DNA from: Acidobacteriota bacterium
GTDB lineage: Bacteria; Acidobacteriota; Blastocatellia; Chloracidobacteriales; Chloracidobacteriaceae
DNA: 64,000 nt
Assembly: GCA_016208495.1 (NCBI GenBank)
Contig: JACQXX010000095.1
Span: forward strand, 1 to 64,000
Direction of reading: 5' to 3'
Position numbers and translations under genes: made by a program
Shown here: piece after piece, positions 17,170 through 26,497 of the stretch
How the letters are laid out: each line of letters opens with the position of its first letter
Numbering within the stretch: the first letter of the stretch is position 1
The notes under the pieces: model-generated
The model's input: the letters and a program-made list of their open reading frames with translations, nothing else
The model's database searches: none
What the model was told of the DNA's origin: nothing

Positions 17170-18120
17170 ATGCCGATTTCTGTTACCTGTCAATGCGGGA
17201 AGTTTTATAGCTTAAAAGATGAATTTGCCGGCCAACTGGTCACCTGCCCAGGCTGTGGGGTCAATTTTCAAGTTGGCAATCCCCAACCATATTCACAACC
17301 ACCTGTCGTTCCAGGATATGGGTTGCCTGGGGCGCCACCACGCTACCAGCAACCAGCCCAACAATTTACCGGAGATCCGGCCTTTAACCGTAACAAGTTC
17401 TTGTTAAATCAAAAGATGCTGACCATCAATGAAAAATACGTGGTGTGCGATGAGAATGGGAATCCCATCCTCTACATTGAGCGACCAGCCCATCTGCTGC
17501 GCAATCTTGGGGCGGTTTTAGCTGGAATCGTTGGAGGCGCTCTCGTGGCGGCGTTTTTTATTTTGCTGGCCTCCGTGCTCCCCGAGTCAATCCGATTCAT
17601 TCCAGGTGTGTTAGCGCCAGTGGGCTTTATTACTGTCCTGCTTGTGCTCATCATTCTGCTCCAGCAAAAACGCCATGTGACAGTCTATCGGGACGAAAGC
17701 AAACAATCGCCGCTCCTCACTATTTTTCAGGACAAGAAATTCGAACTGATTGCCGCCACCTTTACAATCAGAGATGCCCAGGGTGTCGAACTGGCCCGGT
17801 TTCGAAAAAATTACCTGTACAACCTTTTTCGCAAACAGTGGGAATGTTATACCCCTGACGGCAGAGTCATCTGTAAAGCCAAAGAAGATTCAATTATTTT
17901 GTCGCTGTTACGGCGGCTGATTGGCCCACTTTTTGGGATACTGCGAACCAATTTTATTTTCCTCCAGGGCGAGACAGAAAACGTGATTGGTGAATTCAAT
18001 CGGAAATTCACAATTCAGGATTGTTATGTACTGGATATGAGTGCTGATTATCAGCAAACGCTTGATCGAAGGCTTGCGGTCGCCATGGGCGTCATGCTCG
18101 ACACGGGTGAGCGCCGTTAA
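17170..18120 (+). CDS. Zinc-ribbon plus scramblase/LURP-one-like membrane protein
   Basis: The protein has 316 residues from the ATG at 17170, chosen because AAAGGAG lies 10 bp upstream. The N-terminus is a zinc-ribbon-like motif (C7-x-C9 ... C26-x2-C29). A Pro/Gln-rich linker (about 38-75) leads to a phospholipid scramblase/LURP-one-like domain starting LNQKMLTINEKYVVCDENGNPI. This is interrupted by two transmembrane helices (about 105-165) and resumes with ATFTIRDAQGVELARFRKN and later beta strands. The lipid-related role is a family-level inference. It may head a loose operon with the rhomboid gene. Confidence 0.8.
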   Translation: MPISVTCQCGKFYSLKDEFAGQLVTCPGCGVNFQVGNPQPYSQPPVVPGYGLPGAPPRYQQPAQQFTGDPAFNRNKFLLNQKMLTINEKYVVCDENGNPILYIERPAHLLRNLGAVLAGIVGGALVAAFFILLASVLPESIRFIPGVLAPVGFITVLLVLIILLQQKRHVTVYRDESKQSPLLTIFQDKKFELIAATFTIRDAQGVELARFRKNYLYNLFRKQWECYTPDGRVICKAKEDSIILSLLRRLIGPLFGILRTNFIFLQGETENVIGEFNRKFTIQDCYVLDMSADYQQTLDRRLAVAMGVMLDTGERR

Positions 18121-18141
18121 ACATAGGTTGTAGAATAATTT

Positions 18142-18161
18142 ATACCATTTTGGAATGAAGT
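18142..18161. repeat. 20-nt exact dispersed repeat
   Basis: ATACCATTTTGGAATGAAGT here is identical to 45651-45670. Both copies lie in intergenic sequence shortly after a gene end. Confidence 0.75.
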
Positions 18162-18316
18162 CCCCTTATTACGGCGAGGCTCAACTATTGAAAAAATTGT
18201 ATTCCCCTTAGCCCTTAGCCCGATACCCTCAGCCCAAAATGGTAGTACCGTCTCTTCCAGACAGACCTCAGGTAAAGCCAATCACCTGTAAACCAAAACA
18301 GTGGAGGTGGTCACCG

Positions 18317-19057
18317 ATGATGGATCACAATGATTCCTTCGCTAAACCTCAACCGAACCCGGTCCCTGGTTTCAATCAGACCCCGTTGAAGATCACCGAA
18401 GATATGTTGGACGGGCCAGCCCCTGAGACCAGAATTGATTTTGAGCGAGGCATGTCGTATTTCCCACGACTGACGATCCTGCTCATTATAACCAACGTTG
18501 TTATCTTTATATGGCAACTGGTATCGGGAGCACTCAATAGCAAAGAAGCCATCATTGCCGGCGGAGCACTGGAACGCGAACGGCTTCTCAGTGGGGAAAT
18601 ATGGCGACTGGTCACCCCGATGGTGCTGCATGGAAGCATTGATCACCTGATTGGTAATTGCCTGGCGCTCTACGTTCTTGGCATGGCCTGTGAACATGTC
18701 TTGAGTCTCCCGCAAGTTGGGGTCATTTATCTGGTTAGCGGAATCTGTGGTTCGCTCCTGAGCGTCCTGGCCCAGCCGGGCCCGTCAGTTGGGGCCTCGG
18801 GAGCGATTTTTGGACTGATGGCGGCGACCGTCGTGTTTTTGTACCGATACCAGAAAGCATTTTATGTCCGTGACCACCGGATTGGCTTTGTCATTGCTGC
18901 CTGGGGACTCTATACCATTGCAACCGGGTTTCTCACGCCCTATGTTGATAATTTTGCCCACATTGGCGGAGCAATTGGCGGGGCAGTGGCGATGTGGGTT
19001 CAAACCCCAGCACGATTGATCACCCTTCAGGCAATTGCCAATCCACCACAAACATGA
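18317..19057 (+). CDS. Rhomboid family intramembrane serine protease
   Basis: The protein has 246 residues from the ATG at 18317, which follows GGAGGT; an upstream in-frame extension lacks a site. The rhomboid signature is complete: WRLVTPMVLHGSIDHLIGN early, the catalytic serine S161 in VGASGAIFG, and the catalytic histidine H215 in AHIGGAIGG. Six transmembrane segments fit the basic bacterial rhomboid core. It cleaves membrane-anchored proteins; the substrate is unknown. Its stop overlaps the next start by four bases (ATGA), indicating translational coupling. Confidence 0.93.
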   Translation: MMDHNDSFAKPQPNPVPGFNQTPLKITEDMLDGPAPETRIDFERGMSYFPRLTILLIITNVVIFIWQLVSGALNSKEAIIAGGALERERLLSGEIWRLVTPMVLHGSIDHLIGNCLALYVLGMACEHVLSLPQVGVIYLVSGICGSLLSVLAQPGPSVGASGAIFGLMAATVVFLYRYQKAFYVRDHRIGFVIAAWGLYTIATGFLTPYVDNFAHIGGAIGGAVAMWVQTPARLITLQAIANPPQT

Positions 19058-19476
19058 TTGAAACCCAATCATCATCAGCAATGCTCAATGAACTCCCGTC
19101 CCATTTGAAAATTTCTATCCAACAACTCGCCTATGACGCGAACGCCCGGTGTCAGTATGAATTACTGTCTGGCGGACTTGTCTGGTCAGACGAATTCACC
19201 CTGACACTCTTGAACGAACTCTCTCGCCTGGGTGAAGGTCCGATTGCTTCTTTGTTCAGATATCTTTGGGCCTATCGCACATCGTTGATCGAAGGGCAAG
19301 AACGCCAGGAATTTCGGCACATCTGGACTGAAATGCAGGCTATATTTCCTGACTGGCCAGGATTTCGACCTGAACGTTCATCCCCTGACTTGAAAGAACG
19401 ACTCATCAAAGAACAAAAGCAAATGGAAAAACGAATTCGGCGGATAGAGCGACGGTGTTGGGGTGAACAGAGGTAA
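19054..19476 (+). CDS. Hypothetical protein coupled to the rhomboid gene
   Basis: The frame encodes 140 residues, starting in the ATGA overlap with the rhomboid stop. It is soluble, with helical segments (HLKISIQQLAYDANARCQY, ELSRLGEGPIASLFRYLW) and a charged C-terminal helix (KERLIKEQKQMEKRIRRIER). I do not recognise a family. Coupling suggests a role with the rhomboid or simple co-expression. Confidence 0.7.
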   Translation: MIETQSSSAMLNELPSHLKISIQQLAYDANARCQYELLSGGLVWSDEFTLTLLNELSRLGEGPIASLFRYLWAYRTSLIEGQERQEFRHIWTEMQAIFPDWPGFRPERSSPDLKERLIKEQKQMEKRIRRIERRCWGEQR

Positions 19477-19527
19477 ACTTCTCATCCTCTTCCATGTCTT
19501 CATCTTTTTTCAGCAAGGGTGTTTTGG

Positions 19528-20121
19528 ATGTCCTACGATATTGAATTTTTCCGCTTTGACCCTGATAAAGAAACCATCCAAGATGTTATAGAGCGACGCA
19601 ACGAGGCCATCTTACAGTTACGAGACATTGACTCATTGCCCCGCCCCAGTGCGAAAGAAGACAAGCTCCGCCAGGCCCTGGTACAGGATTTGTTACAGCT
19701 TCACCCCTCTTTGCAAATGGAGCCAAATCCGAGAGGGTTCAGGTACGGGTGTGTGATAGAAAGCACTGATTTCGACTCCTCAATTCCTGACATTGAAATT
19801 GGGGTGGGGCAAGGTCTTTTGACTTTTTCCTACTCGGCGCCAGCCTCGATCTTTCAGACGGTGTCTCAGATCATTGCTGTTTTTGAAAAGCACCGTTATT
19901 TTGCCTGGGATCCGCAAACTGATTCACGGGTCTTACCAGATGGAGTTTTAGCCCAGAGTCGGGACATGTTTGAACAAACGCGTGGCCGGGTAATTGACTT
20001 CCTTCACGACCTGGAGGAAGAAATCTTGACCATGCCGTCAGAAAGTGAAGAATTCCCCAAAGAAAAAAAGAAAGACCAGACTAAATCCAAGAAAAAGAAG
20101 CACAAATCGAAAAAGAAGTAA
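19528..20121 (+). CDS. Hypothetical protein with lysine-rich tail
   Basis: The product has 197 residues from the ATG at 19528, which has AAGGG upstream; a GTG 9 bp earlier is the alternative. The body (YDIEFFRFDPDKETIQDVIERRN ... GCVIESTDFDSSIPDIEIGVGQG) is an alpha/beta soluble domain of a type found among small conserved hypothetical proteins. From about residue 178 it ends in a run of Lys, Ser and Asp residues, a low-complexity basic tail that could bind nucleic acid or acidic surfaces. No specific function is assigned. Confidence 0.7.
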   Translation: MSYDIEFFRFDPDKETIQDVIERRNEAILQLRDIDSLPRPSAKEDKLRQALVQDLLQLHPSLQMEPNPRGFRYGCVIESTDFDSSIPDIEIGVGQGLLTFSYSAPASIFQTVSQIIAVFEKHRYFAWDPQTDSRVLPDGVLAQSRDMFEQTRGRVIDFLHDLEEEILTMPSESEEFPKEKKKDQTKSKKKKHKSKKK

Positions 20122-20193
20122 CCGTTCTCTCAAGTATTTGCTCACATCGGTCAAAAACGAAATCAGGGGAAAAGATGAACTTCCAGATCCATT

Positions 20194-20227
20194 GAACCCT
20201 GAACCCTGAACCCTGAACCCTGAACCC
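20194..20227. repeat. CCCTGAA heptamer array (5 tracts)
   Basis: CCC occurs every 7 nt from 20197 to 20225. On the other strand this is GGGTTCA. It lies 10 bp before the YciI-like start. Confidence 0.9.
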
Positions 20228-20237
20228 AAGAGGTTTT

Positions 20238-20540
20238 ATGCACTTTCTTCTCTTCTATGATACGGCCCCTGACTACCTGGAACGGAGAGCCGCATTCCGT
20301 TCCGAACATCTGGCCCTTGCCTGGGCTGCCCACGAACGTGGCGAATTGATCCTTGGTGGTGCCCTGAATGATCCAGTTGATGGCGCGGTTCTGCTGTTTC
20401 AAGGAGATTCGCCCGAGGTCGCGGCTCACTTTGCCGAAGCTGATCCCTATGTGATCAACGGACTCATTGCAAGCTGGCGGGTTCGCCCATGGACTACCGT
20501 GGTTGGCGACATGGCTGCCACACCAGTACATCCAGACTGA
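20238..20540 (+). CDS. YciI-like protein
   Basis: The 100-residue protein begins MHFLLFYDTAPDYLERRAAFRSEH and contains a short acid/His pair and GELILGGALNDPVDGAVLLFQGDSPE, the ferredoxin-like YCII fold. The conserved His (H25) and Asp sites of the family are present. YciI proteins are putative dehydratases or lyases with poorly defined substrates. The AraC regulator 74 bp downstream may control this unit. Confidence 0.9.
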   Translation: MHFLLFYDTAPDYLERRAAFRSEHLALAWAAHERGELILGGALNDPVDGAVLLFQGDSPEVAAHFAEADPYVINGLIASWRVRPWTTVVGDMAATPVHPD

Positions 20541-20610
20541 AAAATCCTCGGGCTGAGGATTTTCAGCCCGACTTCTTCAGCCCTGAGCCCGAGGATTTTT
20601 CAGCCCGATG
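20541..20610. repeat. Inverted CTTCAGCCC-type repeat
   Basis: AAAAATCCTCGGGCT at the left pairs perfectly with AGCCCGAGGATTTTT at the right (15 bp). Between and after are CAGCCCGACTTCTTCAGCCC units shared with 37118-37390, 46241-46371, 48590-48691 and 54105-54205. It spans the whole YciI-AraC gap and ends just before the AraC start. Confidence 0.85.
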
Positions 20611-20614
20611 CTTT

Positions 20615-21478
20615 ATGAATCCAAACACCTCACGCGAACACATCACGGTCTGGCACCCAAGCGACCTTCCACAGGTTGAAGTTCGGCGGGGGTTTTCGGT
20701 TGCGCGTACAATCCCCCGTCACTGGCACGAGGAGTATCAGTTGTGTTTGATCCAGTCAGGCACCGGGGAACTTCATTATCGAGGAGCGACACTTCTGACG
20801 CCTCCAGCCAGTTTATTCATCGTTCACCCCGGCGAAGTCCACGCCAATCGGGCACTTGCGACAATGGGGTGCAGCTACCGGACGCTGTTTCTGACCGCTG
20901 ACCAGATGCATCAGATAGCGCAAGAGATTCAAGGAGCCGCCGCGTCACTTCCCTTTTTTCCTTCCTCGGTTGTGTTTGACGCTGAACTATTGAAGCGCTT
21001 TGAACACCTGCACCAGGCGTTAGAACAATCAACCTCCAGCCTGGAACGCCAGACCCGGTTACTCGATTTGCTCACTCGGCTCATCTCTCATTTTTCGGAA
21101 AATCGTTCGGAATTACATCCATCTGGATCAGAACGGAAAGTGTTGAAACAGGCGTGTGAGTACCTGATTGAACATTTTACAGAAAACGTTTCATTACAAA
21201 CACTGGCCAGCATTGCCAATCTGAGTCCGTTCCATTTTCATCGCGTCTTTTCCGAGCACTTCGGAATGCCGCCGCATGGGTTTCAAACTCAGCTTCGGGT
21301 GATGCAGGCTCAGACCCTGTTGCGGCAAGGATGGCCAATCCCACAGGTTGCCAGCCAGATCGGGTTTGCCGACCAGAGCCATCTCAACCGCCATTTCAAA
21401 CGAGTGACTGGCCTCACGCCAGGACAATACCGCCAAAACCGCAAGAACGTTCAAGACAGCCTCACGCATATCCTCTAA
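20615..21478 (+). CDS. AraC family transcriptional regulator
   Basis: The protein has 287 residues from the ATG at 20615. The N-terminal cupin (H-W-H-E-E-Y-Q-L-C, GATLLTPPASLFIVHPGEVHANRA) is an AraC-type ligand-binding domain. The C-terminal part has two helix-turn-helix motifs: LQTLASIANLSPFHFHRVFSEHFGMPPHGF (about 205-235) and IPQVASQIGFADQSHLNRHFKRVTGLTPGQYR (about 250-282). The frame is open upstream, but the extension overlaps the YciI gene and repeat and is not supported. It probably senses a small molecule; the nearby YciI gene is a candidate target. Confidence 0.93.
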   Translation: MNPNTSREHITVWHPSDLPQVEVRRGFSVARTIPRHWHEEYQLCLIQSGTGELHYRGATLLTPPASLFIVHPGEVHANRALATMGCSYRTLFLTADQMHQIAQEIQGAAASLPFFPSSVVFDAELLKRFEHLHQALEQSTSSLERQTRLLDLLTRLISHFSENRSELHPSGSERKVLKQACEYLIEHFTENVSLQTLASIANLSPFHFHRVFSEHFGMPPHGFQTQLRVMQAQTLLRQGWPIPQVASQIGFADQSHLNRHFKRVTGLTPGQYRQNRKNVQDSLTHIL

Positions 21479-21544
21479 GTTTTGAATTCCAATTCAGCAA
21501 TTTCAAACTCAAAAGGCCGGCAACCTGCTGTGAGAGGTGTCTTT

Positions 21545-22774
21545 ATGATGCAACATACTCAAAAATTCCTGTTGATTGAACTTCTGCTGTGCCTGTTTGC
21601 CATTGGAAGCAGTGTCCTGGTGCTGTCGTTTCCAATTGCCAAACCTGGGCGAGATGTGGCGCCAAAACCTTCGACACCGGCTCAAATTGCTGTTGAGGTT
21701 GATTCGCCAAACTGGCAACTCACCGACCCCAAAGCACGTGTCGAAGAGCATCTTGGCCGTAAAAGCCTGTTTATCCAATCGGGGTTTGCTTTGTTAAAAG
21801 GCGTTGACTTTGAAAACGGCACACTTGAATTTGACTTCGCCGCGCCGAAAGTTCCGGCCTTTATCGGAGCGGCATTCCGGGCTGAAAATAAGGACGATCA
21901 CGAAATCGTTTACTTTCGTCCGCATAAGAGCAAGCTGCCGGATGCCGTCCAGTATACGCCGTCATTCAATGGTGGCGCTCCGTGGCAAATCTATAGCGGC
22001 AAAGGCTTTACGAATGCAGTCGAAATCCCGAGGGGCGAATGGGTCCACGCCCGGATCGAGATTGCAGGACTCGGAGGCAACGTCTTTTTGAACAATTCCC
22101 CCGAGCCCATCCTGGTAATCGAAGACCTGAAACGTGGCTACAGCCACGGCACGATTGGTCTGTGGGCGATTGCCGGCGGTGGGCATTTCTCAAATTTTTC
22201 ATATCGGGTTGACCCGGTCACCGACCGCCTGGAGAAAAAACCACCGATGTATGATGCTGGGATCCTGACCGAATGGGAACTCTCTGAAGCCCTTGAAGCC
22301 AGTGCCAAAAACCCGGAACAACTTTTATCTCCAGCCGAAATGAAGGCCCTGAAATGGCAGGCAGTCGGCGTTGAAATCCCTGGCATGGTTGTCATTGACC
22401 GCTATCGCCGCAGTCCAGGTATTGTGCCGTCGTTTGGGACAGTCGCCGAACGCACCGGAAAGCGTGAAACCCGCCGGTTTGTTTTTGCCCGAACCACGAT
22501 ATATTCCGACCGCGACCAGGTGAAGCGCCTGTCCGTTGGCTACACCGACGAAGCAACGGTCTTTCTCAATGGTTCGCCAGTCTTTACTGGTCGGAGCGCC
22601 TATCGCTATCGGGATCCAGGTTTTTTGGGAATTATGGATGTCGAAGACGACACACTGTATCTCAATCTGAAAAAAGGCCGCAACGAACTGGTCCTGACTG
22701 TGGCGGAGTACTTCGGCGGCTGGGGTTTTATTTGCCGGTTGGATGATATGCAGGGCGTCAGGTTGGGGAATTAA
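21545..22774 (+). CDS. Secreted or anchored protein with LamG-like domain
   Basis: The protein has 409 residues from ATG 21545 (ATGATG). A hydrophobic segment at about residues 8-28 is a signal peptide or anchor. Residues about 60-225 form a concanavalin-like jelly roll of the LamG/DUF1080 kind (FENGTLEFDFAAPKVPAFIGAAFRAENKDDHEIVYFRPHKS ... GYSHGTIGLWAIAGGGHFSNF). The second half ends in another beta domain (FLNGSPVFTGRSAYRYRDPGFLGIMD). Such proteins bind or cleave carbohydrates, but no catalytic residues can be named. Confidence 0.8.
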   Translation: MMQHTQKFLLIELLLCLFAIGSSVLVLSFPIAKPGRDVAPKPSTPAQIAVEVDSPNWQLTDPKARVEEHLGRKSLFIQSGFALLKGVDFENGTLEFDFAAPKVPAFIGAAFRAENKDDHEIVYFRPHKSKLPDAVQYTPSFNGGAPWQIYSGKGFTNAVEIPRGEWVHARIEIAGLGGNVFLNNSPEPILVIEDLKRGYSHGTIGLWAIAGGGHFSNFSYRVDPVTDRLEKKPPMYDAGILTEWELSEALEASAKNPEQLLSPAEMKALKWQAVGVEIPGMVVIDRYRRSPGIVPSFGTVAERTGKRETRRFVFARTTIYSDRDQVKRLSVGYTDEATVFLNGSPVFTGRSAYRYRDPGFLGIMDVEDDTLYLNLKKGRNELVLTVAEYFGGWGFICRLDDMQGVRLGN

Positions 22775-22802
22775 AACGGGGTCAGGGGTCAGGGTTTTCG
22801 AA
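22775..22802. repeat. Short GGGTCA string ending in GGGTTTTCGAA
   Basis: Immediately after the stop codon come two degenerate GGGGTCA units that end in GGGTTTTCGAA at 22792-22802, the conserved junction of the heptamer array family. Confidence 0.7.
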
Positions 22803-22865
22803 AAGGGCACGGCTTAAAGCGGCTGCACCCTTACCTGCTTTTCGTCTTTTGTGTCTCTTTGTTTT

Positions 22866-25832
22866 TCAATGTCCCCCCTGATTCTTAGGAATGCTTTGCC
22901 GCAGGGTTTCGAGTTCTTTGCGAAAAGCCGTTGGTTTATCCCCCGGAATCAGGCGTAATGCTTCCTCAATCGTAGATAAGGCGGCTTTGTGATTCCCTGA
23001 CAGCACATAGGCGCGGGCTAAAAGCGTGAGACAGTCAACGGCTTTCCGATTGGTCTTCTCAAACGCCCGCAGAGCAAATTCCAATCCACGAACTGGATCG
23101 CGTAGCGACTCCGGCTCACCCGTCACCAGCGTGACGGCATATTCATAAATTTCGTTGATCAGAGCATCTGGGCGGTCTGCAAGGGTGACCTGCATTTCCA
23201 GAGCGCGTTGAGTTAACACCCTGGCTTCTTCTGATTGCCCCTGGCGACTGAGTGTACTTGCGAGGGTTCGAAACACAACCGGTAACTCAGCCCTGAACTG
23301 TGAATGATTCGGATCCTGTTGAGACAACCGCTCATATACATCTTTTGCCCGACGCAGTATTTTTGTAGCTTTTTCCAGATTGTTTTGTTTGATTTCCAAT
23401 GTTCCTAGAATAAGCAGTAACTCACTTATGGTACGTTGATGGAGCACATAACCAGGATTGTTTTGGGCAAGGGATTCAGCTATTTGCAAAATCTGCGTAT
23501 ACTCGGTGATGGCTCGTTGAGTATCACCAATCAGCACAAAGGTTCTGGCAAATCCAAAGAGGGTTGTTATTCTCGCGGCCTGGGCTCTCATATTTGTGGG
23601 ATCTTTCGCAGCCAGAGTGGTTCTGATTTCTTTTGCGTGCTGGTGATATGGAATGGATTGATACGGATCACCAGTGTTCATTAAGAGATTCCCAATCCGA
23701 ACGTTGGCCAGAGCCAACCCGTTGAGCCAGCTTGTGTTATTTGGATTAAGCTTCGTCACGCGCTCAAGGTGGCGTTTGGATTCTTTGAGTACGTCCAATC
23801 CTTGAGGTGCATTTCCAAGTGCATAGATTTGATCGCCGTAGCTACCAAGGCTTTGTGCCAGATCGAATTCAATGTTTGGATTATTTGGGTCTTCCCGATG
23901 TAGCGCATGGGCCAGTTCGACACTTTTTCCATAGGCTTCCAGGGCTGCGTCTTGTTTGCCATTATAAACAAGAGTAAACCCATACTGACAATACAAATAT
24001 GGCAACTTGAGCCGGGCTCGCAGCGAAGTCCGGCCTGCGACCAATAATTCACACAGACCAATTGCCCTTCGATAATACTCAAGTCCATTGGCTGCCTGCC
24101 CGGTATACACCATCATGTCCCCGATGCGAGCCAGGTTCTCAGCCAAATCAGATTGAAATTGAGGAGTCTGACTTTGAGGCTGGGTGCCAAGGGCTTCACG
24201 AATGACCAGAGCCTGTTGATAACGGATCAACGCTTCAGCAGGGCGACCAAGGTTATTGGTAATTGGATGCCCCTGAATATCCCCAATGCGTTGATAGGCA
24301 GTGGCCAGTTCGAGTTGTAATTCAGGATCTGACCCGGCTTCGGTTTGGAGGCGATCCAGGTAGATAAGTGCTTTTTTTACAATCTGTTCACGGGCCGGAG
24401 TCGAGCCCGGTAAATCTCGGATTGAGTCGTGGAATTCAAACAAAAATGAGCTGGCCAGTTCGCGCACTTCCTGAAAGCGACGGACTGCCCGCTCTTTTTC
24501 AAGTTTTGCCACATATGCCTGATAGAGCGTGGCGCTGATGCCTCCGGTGAGCGTAAGGACAATCAACCCGGCTGCAACGACAAGACCCCGTTGACGTTTG
24601 ATGAATTTCCGGGTGCGATACCAGGTTGAATCAGGTTGAGCCAGGACAGGCAATCCATCCAGATGTCGGCGAATGTCAGCGGCAAACTGTTCAACCGACG
24701 AATACCGTTGGGCGGGATTTTTTTGTAAAGCTTTCAGCAAAATTGTGTCCAGATCGCCTTCCAGTCGCTGTCGCAGGCGTTTTGGACTTGATTCGCTTCG
24801 CTGAGAAACGATTTCCTGCGCATTCATCGAACCGGTGGTCGAATCCTGGCGCTCGTGGGTGTTCAACCGATTGATCACCGTGCTTGGTCGGTGCGGGTCA
24901 GTGTCACAAATTGCCTGCTCAATCTCGATTCGGTTTGACTGGATGTGCAGGTAGGGGTGAATCCCGGTCAATAACTCAAACAATACAATTCCGAGCGAAT
25001 ACACATCCGTCGCCGTAGTGACCGATTCCCCTCGGATTTGCTCCGGGCTGGCATAGCGCGGGGTCATCATCCGCAACCCGGTTTGGGTGTGTTCCAGCGA
25101 GACATCCCAGGCATTTGGATCAAGCAATTTCGCAATGCCAAAATCCAGGAGTTTTGGCTCACCTTCAGCCGTCACCAGAATATTGGCGGGTTTCAAGTCT
25201 CGGTGAACAATGAGTTTCTGATGGGCAGATTGAACGGCGGCACAGACTTTGAGAAATACCTGCAACCGTTCAGAAATACTCAACTTATGGTGGTTACAAA
25301 AGGTATCAATCGAGGTACCTTCAATATACTCCATTACAAGAAACGGCAATCCAGCGCTCGTTGTCCCGCCATCGAGGACACGGGCAATGTTTGGGTGTTC
25401 GAGACCAGCCAGGATATGGCGTTCCTTGCGAAATTGTTGGAAGACAATCGTGTTCCAGTACGTGGGCTTGACGATTTTAATGGCGACCAGCTTGTGGAAT
25501 TGTTCATCAACCCGTTTCGCCAGATAAACCGCCCCCATTCCACCGCTCCCCAGTTCCCGAGCAATCTGGTATGGCCCAATTCGTTGTTCTGGAGTAAGAA
25601 TTTCTTCATTTTTCATCAAACCAGAAAAAGCATTCACTCCAGGAGGGGTATCAATAAAGCTCCCCGCTTTCTCAAACGATTCGATCAGTGACTGAACTGC
25701 CTGACGCAACAACTGATTTTCCCCACACCGGGCGTTGAGCAGGGCTTCTCTGGTTGATGGAGGGCAATCCACCACCTCATTGAACAGCTCTTTCATTTGT
25801 TCCCACTGGGTTGCGGAGTAATTGCTGGACAT
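22866..25832 (-). CDS. Ser/Thr protein kinase with C-terminal TPR repeats
   Basis: The 988-residue protein has a Hanks-type kinase domain at about residues 87-390: glycine loop GSGGMGAV (95-102), catalytic-lysine strand AIK with K119, HRDLKPAN (H210-N217) and DFG (230-232). A transmembrane helix follows near 415-435. The extracytoplasmic part (about 490-985) is a long series of tetratricopeptide repeats (for example LELATAYQRIGDIQG, LIRYQQALVIREALG). The N-terminal 80 residues resemble the helical start common to these acidobacterial kinases. It is encoded just downstream of an ECF sigma factor on the same strand and is probably co-expressed with it. Confidence 0.95.
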   Translation of the reverse strand: MSSNYSATQWEQMKELFNEVVDCPPSTREALLNARCGENQLLRQAVQSLIESFEKAGSFIDTPPGVNAFSGLMKNEEILTPEQRIGPYQIARELGSGGMGAVYLAKRVDEQFHKLVAIKIVKPTYWNTIVFQQFRKERHILAGLEHPNIARVLDGGTTSAGLPFLVMEYIEGTSIDTFCNHHKLSISERLQVFLKVCAAVQSAHQKLIVHRDLKPANILVTAEGEPKLLDFGIAKLLDPNAWDVSLEHTQTGLRMMTPRYASPEQIRGESVTTATDVYSLGIVLFELLTGIHPYLHIQSNRIEIEQAICDTDPHRPSTVINRLNTHERQDSTTGSMNAQEIVSQRSESSPKRLRQRLEGDLDTILLKALQKNPAQRYSSVEQFAADIRRHLDGLPVLAQPDSTWYRTRKFIKRQRGLVVAAGLIVLTLTGGISATLYQAYVAKLEKERAVRRFQEVRELASSFLFEFHDSIRDLPGSTPAREQIVKKALIYLDRLQTEAGSDPELQLELATAYQRIGDIQGHPITNNLGRPAEALIRYQQALVIREALGTQPQSQTPQFQSDLAENLARIGDMMVYTGQAANGLEYYRRAIGLCELLVAGRTSLRARLKLPYLYCQYGFTLVYNGKQDAALEAYGKSVELAHALHREDPNNPNIEFDLAQSLGSYGDQIYALGNAPQGLDVLKESKRHLERVTKLNPNNTSWLNGLALANVRIGNLLMNTGDPYQSIPYHQHAKEIRTTLAAKDPTNMRAQAARITTLFGFARTFVLIGDTQRAITEYTQILQIAESLAQNNPGYVLHQRTISELLLILGTLEIKQNNLEKATKILRRAKDVYERLSQQDPNHSQFRAELPVVFRTLASTLSRQGQSEEARVLTQRALEMQVTLADRPDALINEIYEYAVTLVTGEPESLRDPVRGLEFALRAFEKTNRKAVDCLTLLARAYVLSGNHKAALSTIEEALRLIPGDKPTAFRKELETLRQSIPKNQGGH

Positions 25833-25918
25833 AAACCTTTCGGGTTCAGGGTTCAGGGTTCAGAGGTTTAAAGGATATAAAGGACATAAATTCGAAAACC
25901 CGGAACCTGGAACCCGGG
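25833..25918. repeat. Inverted heptamer array between sigma factor and kinase
   Basis: GGGTTCA units (GGG at 25842, 25849 and 25856) on the left face TTCGAAAACCCGGAACCTGG and AACCC units on the right, with an A/T-rich core between. It includes the conserved TTCGAAAACCC junction (25891-25901) and fills the whole intergenic space. Confidence 0.85.
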
Positions 25919-26497
25919 TTATGGTTCAGATTTTGTCAGTTCACGAAACAGCCAGGCTCTGGCAAATTGCAGTTCACGTTTGACGGTGCTCAACGAAATG
26001 TTCAAGGTTTGGACAATCTCGTCGAGGCTCAAGCCAACAAAGTAAAAGAGTTCAACCACTTTTGCCTGACGTTCGTCAATAACAGCCAGCCGGGTTAAAG
26101 CTTCGTCAAGTAATAAGATTTCTTCCAGATTCTCATCAGAGACGACCAATCGTTCAGCGTCAGCCAGCGTGATTCGCCCGTGTCTGGGAAAGCGTTTCTC
26201 CGCGCATTTTCGCCGGGCATAATCCACCAGAACCTGACGCATCACTCTGGCCATAGTCCCCATAAAATGGGCACGATTGTGCCATTCCAGTTTGTGCTGA
26301 TTGAGAAGCTTGATCAATACCTCATTGACCAATGCCGTTGGTTGCAAAGTATGACCTGCTCGTTCCTGAGAAAGCTGGTATTGGGCTATTCCCTTCAATT
26401 GTTCATAAACCAGCGGAAGCAACTGTTCAAGCGCTTCCGGGTTTCCCTGTTCCCACTCTTTGAGTAAGTGAGTAATGGTGTGGGTGTCATCAGTCAT
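25919..26497 (-). CDS. ECF-type sigma-70 factor
   Basis: The protein has 192 residues from the ATG at 26497; the longer frame to 26572 lacks support. Region 2 is visible in THLLKEWEQGNPEALEQLLPLVYEQLKGIA and the following YARRKCAEKR. Region 4 is LDEALTRLAVIDERQAKVVELFYFVGLSLDEIVQTLNISLSTVKRELQFARAWL, with a helix-turn-helix. It fits the TIGR02999/ECF-SigHm-like group often linked to Ser/Thr kinases in Acidobacteriota and Planctomycetota. The linked kinase probably regulates it by phosphorylation, since no anti-sigma gene is present. Confidence 0.93.
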   Translation of the reverse strand: MTDDTHTITHLLKEWEQGNPEALEQLLPLVYEQLKGIAQYQLSQERAGHTLQPTALVNEVLIKLLNQHKLEWHNRAHFMGTMARVMRQVLVDYARRKCAEKRFPRHGRITLADAERLVVSDENLEEILLLDEALTRLAVIDERQAKVVELFYFVGLSLDEIVQTLNISLSTVKRELQFARAWLFRELTKSEP

